From the NCBI GenBank assembly GCA_937968035.1, contig CALBTS010000501.1:1-8618 (forward strand): 8,618 bases of DNA. Reading direction: 5' to 3'. Both the position numbers and the translations under genes were made by a program. This document shows positions 6,364-8,618 of this stretch, piece by piece. The stretch comes from an uncultured Methanomethylovorans sp. (lineage in GTDB: Archaea; Halobacteriota; Methanosarcinia; Methanosarcinales; Methanosarcinaceae). Position 1 is the first letter of the stretch; every line of letters begins with the position of its first letter. The notes under the pieces were generated by a model. The model worked only from the letters and a program-made list of their open reading frames with translations, had not been told where the DNA came from and ran no database searches.

Positions 6364-7794
6364 ATGCCTTCGAAAAAGATCCTTGTTCAGGAAGATCATC
6401 TGTATATGGCTAATATGGGTAACCCGGAAACGGGTTACCTAAGCTTTTACAGCAAATCCGACAATAACTTCTACAAGCGGACATCTGCAGGAGTTGAGTC
6501 AAAATTATGGGATTCCGGAAACCATGGAGCTGATTCTGGTCTTGATGCTGATATGCTTGATGGCCAGCATGCTTCAGCTTTTGCTCTTCAGTATCATACC
6601 CACACAAATTATGTGGCGAAGTCTGGAGATACCATGAGCGGTGATCTTTCAATTATAAAGAGCTCTTCAATGCCATCTGTAGATGCATATTACAGGGTTG
6701 CCGCTCAGGATAATTCAAGTGATGCATCTCAGGCATGGTTTAATGCTTACAGTTCGCAGGGCGTTGGCAATATTCAGATTTATGGAATCAGAACTGTATC
6801 TGGGACACCAACTACATATAGCATGCTATATGCAGAGTTTAATGTGAATAGGGGTAATTCACTGCATTTAGGAGATACAGCCTTTGATAACCTTGCTATT
6901 CTGGCTGATACTGATGTGATCGGTAATGCAACGCATGTATATGTGGCTGATGTTGATGGATGGGTAAAGAAGGTTCCAGTGAGTTCTTTTGGTGGAGGTG
7001 GCGGAGGCGGTACTGTTACAAGTGTTGGGCTTTCGATGCCAAATATATTCAGTGTTTCTGGAAGCCCAGTTACTAGCTCAGGAACCCTAACGGCCTCACT
7101 CGTTTCACAAACGAAAAACAGAGTGTTTGCAGCCCCGGCATCAGCAAATGGAGTCCCATCTTTTCGTGCTCTTGTTATTGATGATTTACCTTCACTCCCA
7201 TATGATAATTATTACAGCTGGCGGGCAATGATTACCGGAAGTAATGCTTACGATATCATGAGTACTCAATGGGGCGGTACAGCTTATAAAGGAATGTCCT
7301 TTAAAGCTGGAAACAATGTAACCCTTTCAATGGCTGCCGGCAGTAATGAAACTTTGGAATTAACTATTAATGCATCCAGCAGTGGGGGTGGGTTAACTTA
7401 CTCTAGTGTTGCACTTAACCAGTCCCCAGCTCCAATCTCAGCAAATACCTGGACAGATATACCAGTAACACAAATTGCTACTTGGGGTTCAGGATCCTAC
7501 CTTATCAACGGGCTTGTACAAGTTGCCAAAAGCACTACCGGGGCAGGACTAATCGCAGCCAGAATAATATTGAGCAATGGGACAGTAATCGCATCTGGTG
7601 AAATGTACCATTATTCAACAACCACGAATAGAATGACATTTAGTTTAAGTGGAATCTATGCCATGGGTGGAGGTGCTGCCGTAACTGCCAAATTGCAAAT
7701 CTGGTCAAATCAAACAGGCTGGTCGGCCATTGCAACTACTCTGGGTTCAAACAGTGCGAATGCCACAAAAATTGAATTGATTAAAATCACTTAA
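6364..7794 (+). CDS. Modular tail fibre protein, probable receptor-binding fibre (476 aa)
   Basis: A second fibre gene follows the first after three bases. Residues about 10-55 form an N-terminal module ('GNPETGYLSFYSKSDNNFYK'). Residues 60-69 are 'LDADMLDGQH', and residues 76-97 contain 'YHTHTNYVAKSGDTMSGDL', both classic phage fibre motifs; H78 and H80 form an H-x-H pair. Residues 210-216 are seven consecutive glycines, a likely hinge. Residues 217-279 are 'TVTSVGLSMPNIFSVSG' then 'VFAAPASANGVPSFRALVID', a module widespread in fibre proteins. After a second Gly/Ser linker, residues 344-476 form a distinct Thr/Ser/Gly-rich, beta-predicted tip ('NTWTDIPVTQIATWGSGSY'...'IELIKIT') that is the best candidate for host-surface binding. 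No chaperone or protease domain is seen. Fibre identity is confident; receptor binding is inferred from being the last fibre module. Confidence 0.87.
   Translation: MPSKKILVQEDHLYMANMGNPETGYLSFYSKSDNNFYKRTSAGVESKLWDSGNHGADSGLDADMLDGQHASAFALQYHTHTNYVAKSGDTMSGDLSIIKSSSMPSVDAYYRVAAQDNSSDASQAWFNAYSSQGVGNIQIYGIRTVSGTPTTYSMLYAEFNVNRGNSLHLGDTAFDNLAILADTDVIGNATHVYVADVDGWVKKVPVSSFGGGGGGGTVTSVGLSMPNIFSVSGSPVTSSGTLTASLVSQTKNRVFAAPASANGVPSFRALVIDDLPSLPYDNYYSWRAMITGSNAYDIMSTQWGGTAYKGMSFKAGNNVTLSMAAGSNETLELTINASSSGGGLTYSSVALNQSPAPISANTWTDIPVTQIATWGSGSYLINGLVQVAKSTTGAGLIAARIILSNGTVIASGEMYHYSTTTNRMTFSLSGIYAMGGGAAVTAKLQIWSNQTGWSAIATTLGSNSANATKIELIKIT
6416..6441 (+). promoter_or_regulatory. RNA hairpin with GAAA tetraloop near start of second fibre gene
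   Basis: GGTAACCCG (6418-6426) and CGGGTTACC (6431-6439) are perfect reverse complements flanking a GAAA loop of the GNRA class. One G-U and one T-A pair extend the stem to 11 base pairs. It lies about 50 bases inside the coding region and encodes residues near 'MGNPETGYLS'. There is no following U-tract, so it is not an intrinsic terminator. A role in translation or mRNA stability is possible but unproven. Confidence 0.5.
6815..6832. repeat. Perfect 18-bp palindrome inside second fibre gene
   Basis: CATATAGCATGCTATATG reads identically on both strands. After one mismatch, two more outer pairs also match (6812-6813 with 6834-6835). It encodes part of 'YSMLYAE' in the fibre gene. Such a dyad could bind a dimeric protein or form a cruciform, or it may be chance; no function is assigned. 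Confidence 0.6.
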
Positions 7795-7806
7795 CCAAAA
7801 AATGAA

Positions 7807-8133
7807 ATGAAAAAATTGACACTAAACATTAAGGAGCGGGTGCTCCTTCCGGACATACTCCCACAGCAGGGTAATAAGCTTCAGCAGATTATTGTCCGAG
7901 ACTTGCTTTCAAAGTCAGAATTTAAGCCTGGTGAAATTGAAAAATATGGATTGACCTTCTCCCATCAAGGCGTAGCCTGGAATGAGAAAGCGAAATCGGC
8001 TTCATTTGATCTTGAGCTATCCGATGCAGAAATAAGCATCCTTAAGGAAGCAGCAGTAAACCTTGATAAGGAAGCCCGGGTTACACAACATAACCTCAGC
8101 CTGATTGAGAAAATTGAAAAGCTATCATCATGA
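7807..8133 (+). CDS. Small conserved phage protein of unknown function (108 aa)
   Basis: No catalytic or named domain is recognised. The protein is soluble, with no signal peptide or membrane segment. It starts 'KLTLNIKERVLLPDILPQQG', has a mixed helix/strand middle containing 'SKSEFKPGEIEKYGL', then 'ASFDLELSDAEISILKEAA' and a helical end ('LIEKIEKLSS'). I recall proteins of this size and pattern (LNI.ER..L..ILP..G opening, F.L...E...L in the second half) in Bacteroidota phages near the end of the tail module, without assigned function. The ATG at 7807 has no Shine-Dalgarno but an A-rich leader. It overlaps the stop of a two-codon frame (ATG AAA TGA at 7802-7810). Its own stop overlaps the next start (ATGA at 8130), so it is probably co-translated with the membrane-anchored protein that follows. 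Confidence 0.75.
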   Translation: MKKLTLNIKERVLLPDILPQQGNKLQQIIVRDLLSKSEFKPGEIEKYGLTFSHQGVAWNEKAKSASFDLELSDAEISILKEAAVNLDKEARVTQHNLSLIEKIEKLSS

Positions 8134-8572
8134 AAAGGACAATCCCTCACTATGTCATCATTATCCTGATCGGGATAATCTTCCTTCAGAGAGAATGCCA
8201 TCGGTGCCCAGAGGTTCAAACCAGTTACAAGGTTGATACAATTCCAGGGGATATCATTCCTTCAGTAATTGAATTGTCTCGACCGGATCCTTACTTTATT
8301 TTCGTTGATACTGGCCGACAGGTCTTTGTTGATACAGCTGCCATCCTGAGGGATTACTTTGCCCGGGTTGTTTACTTGGATACATTGAAGGATGATAGCT
8401 CGGCATTTATCGCGATCCTGGATACTGTCACTCAGAACCGACTTCAGGGACGGAAACTATATTATGCCAACAGGAAGCCAACTTCAATTATCCATTCCAC
8501 GACCATTCAGCCAGCGGATCCTGAAAGGCTGAAACTTTATGCCGGGGCAATGCTAGCTATTGCGCCAGGGGA
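8130..8572 (+). CDS. Membrane-anchored phage protein with repeated V/L-D-T motifs (3' end missing)
   Basis: Residues 8-19 ('YVIIILIGIIFL') after a short basic N-terminus (MKR) form a single N-terminal membrane anchor, with the rest probably periplasmic. A C-x-x-C pair (C23, C26) follows, but there is no proper lipobox. The triplet V/L-D-T recurs with aspartates at residues 36, 60, 68, 84 and 98, around 'AAILRDYFARVVYLDTLKDD' and 'LDTVTQNRLQGRKLYYANRK'. I recall such proteins in Bacteroidota phages, annotated as hypothetical, just after the tail genes. The anchor and position suggest a lysis or spanin-like role, or another envelope function; this is inference only. Natural sequence ends at 8572. 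The reading frame appears to close at 8594, but the last six codons and stop come from sequencing adapter, so the true C-terminus is unknown. Confidence 0.7.
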
Positions 8573-8618
8573 AGATCGGAAGAGCGTCGTGTAGGGAAAG
8601 AGTGTAGATCTCGGTGGT
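8573..8618. other. Untrimmed Illumina TruSeq adapter sequence (artefact)
   Basis: The final 46 bases, beginning AGATCGGAAGAGCGTCGTGT, match the widely used Illumina TruSeq read-through adapter (the start of the reverse complement of the universal adapter) along their whole length as I recall it. They are not biological. They create a false stop for the last gene and the tell-tale C-terminal residues DRKSVV. The contig therefore ends at the end of a library fragment whose adapter was not trimmed. Confidence 0.97.

Noticed and set aside
7558..7794. Possible variable region of a diversity-generating retroelement at the fibre C-terminus
   Set aside because: No template repeat, reverse transcriptase or accessory gene is in the window, and the codons show no adenine-rich AAY clustering typical of variable regions. 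It cannot be excluded outside the window.
7795..7806. Possible terminator or promoter in the short gap after the second fibre gene
   Set aside because: The gap is only 12 bases with an A-run and no stem, so it is better read as a translation leader.
8130..8200. Lipoprotein signal in the last gene because of C23 after a hydrophobic stretch
   Set aside because: Residues before C23 are Q-R-E, not the small or aliphatic residues needed for a lipobox, so a plain membrane anchor is more likely.

Overview
The window is a single-direction (+ strand) block of bacteriophage or prophage tail genes, with no housekeeping genes, RNA genes, integrase, CRISPR array or insertion sequence visible. The protein types point to a phage of Bacteroidota or a close relative. 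These include a tape measure protein with the 'AAQWALNKAMLANPAG' segment, a tail protein with the 'EITGQNMQEVLLAMI' motif, fibre modules such as 'LVFKGGYDA...' and 'GTVTSVGLS...', and a small membrane-anchored protein with repeated V/L-D-T motifs. Most starts lack a Shine-Dalgarno sequence and have A/T-rich leaders, which also fits Bacteroidota. The host assignment is inferred from recalled family resemblance; no search was run.

Layout: 1-2280, the 3' part of the tail tape measure gene, whose 5' end lies outside the window; 2277-3773 and 3773-4648, two conserved tail-tip or baseplate-type proteins of unknown fold; 4653-5165 (an alternative GTG start lies at 4608), a small tail protein with a beta-rich C-terminal domain; 5179-6360 and 6364-7794, two consecutive modular tail fibre genes and the best candidates for host recognition; 7807-8133, a 108-residue protein of unknown function; 8130-8572, an N-terminally membrane-anchored protein cut off by the end of the natural sequence. 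Genes overlap by 1-4 bases or are separated by at most 13 bases. No terminator or promoter is visible between them, so they most likely form one late polycistronic transcript. The products would build a tail from the tape measure (length and DNA-ejection channel) through the tail tip to the host-binding fibres. The final genes may lead into the lysis region.

The last 46 bases (8573-8618) are not biological. They match the Illumina TruSeq adapter read-through sequence, so the apparent stop codon and last six residues of the final gene are artefactual.

No new defence or mobile system was found. Items worth a second look are the adapter tail, internal repeats in the tape measure protein, a shared C-terminal domain in two adjacent tail proteins, two strong dyad-symmetric DNA elements plus a seven-glycine hinge inside one fibre gene, and the conserved but uncharacterised tail-tip and membrane proteins.
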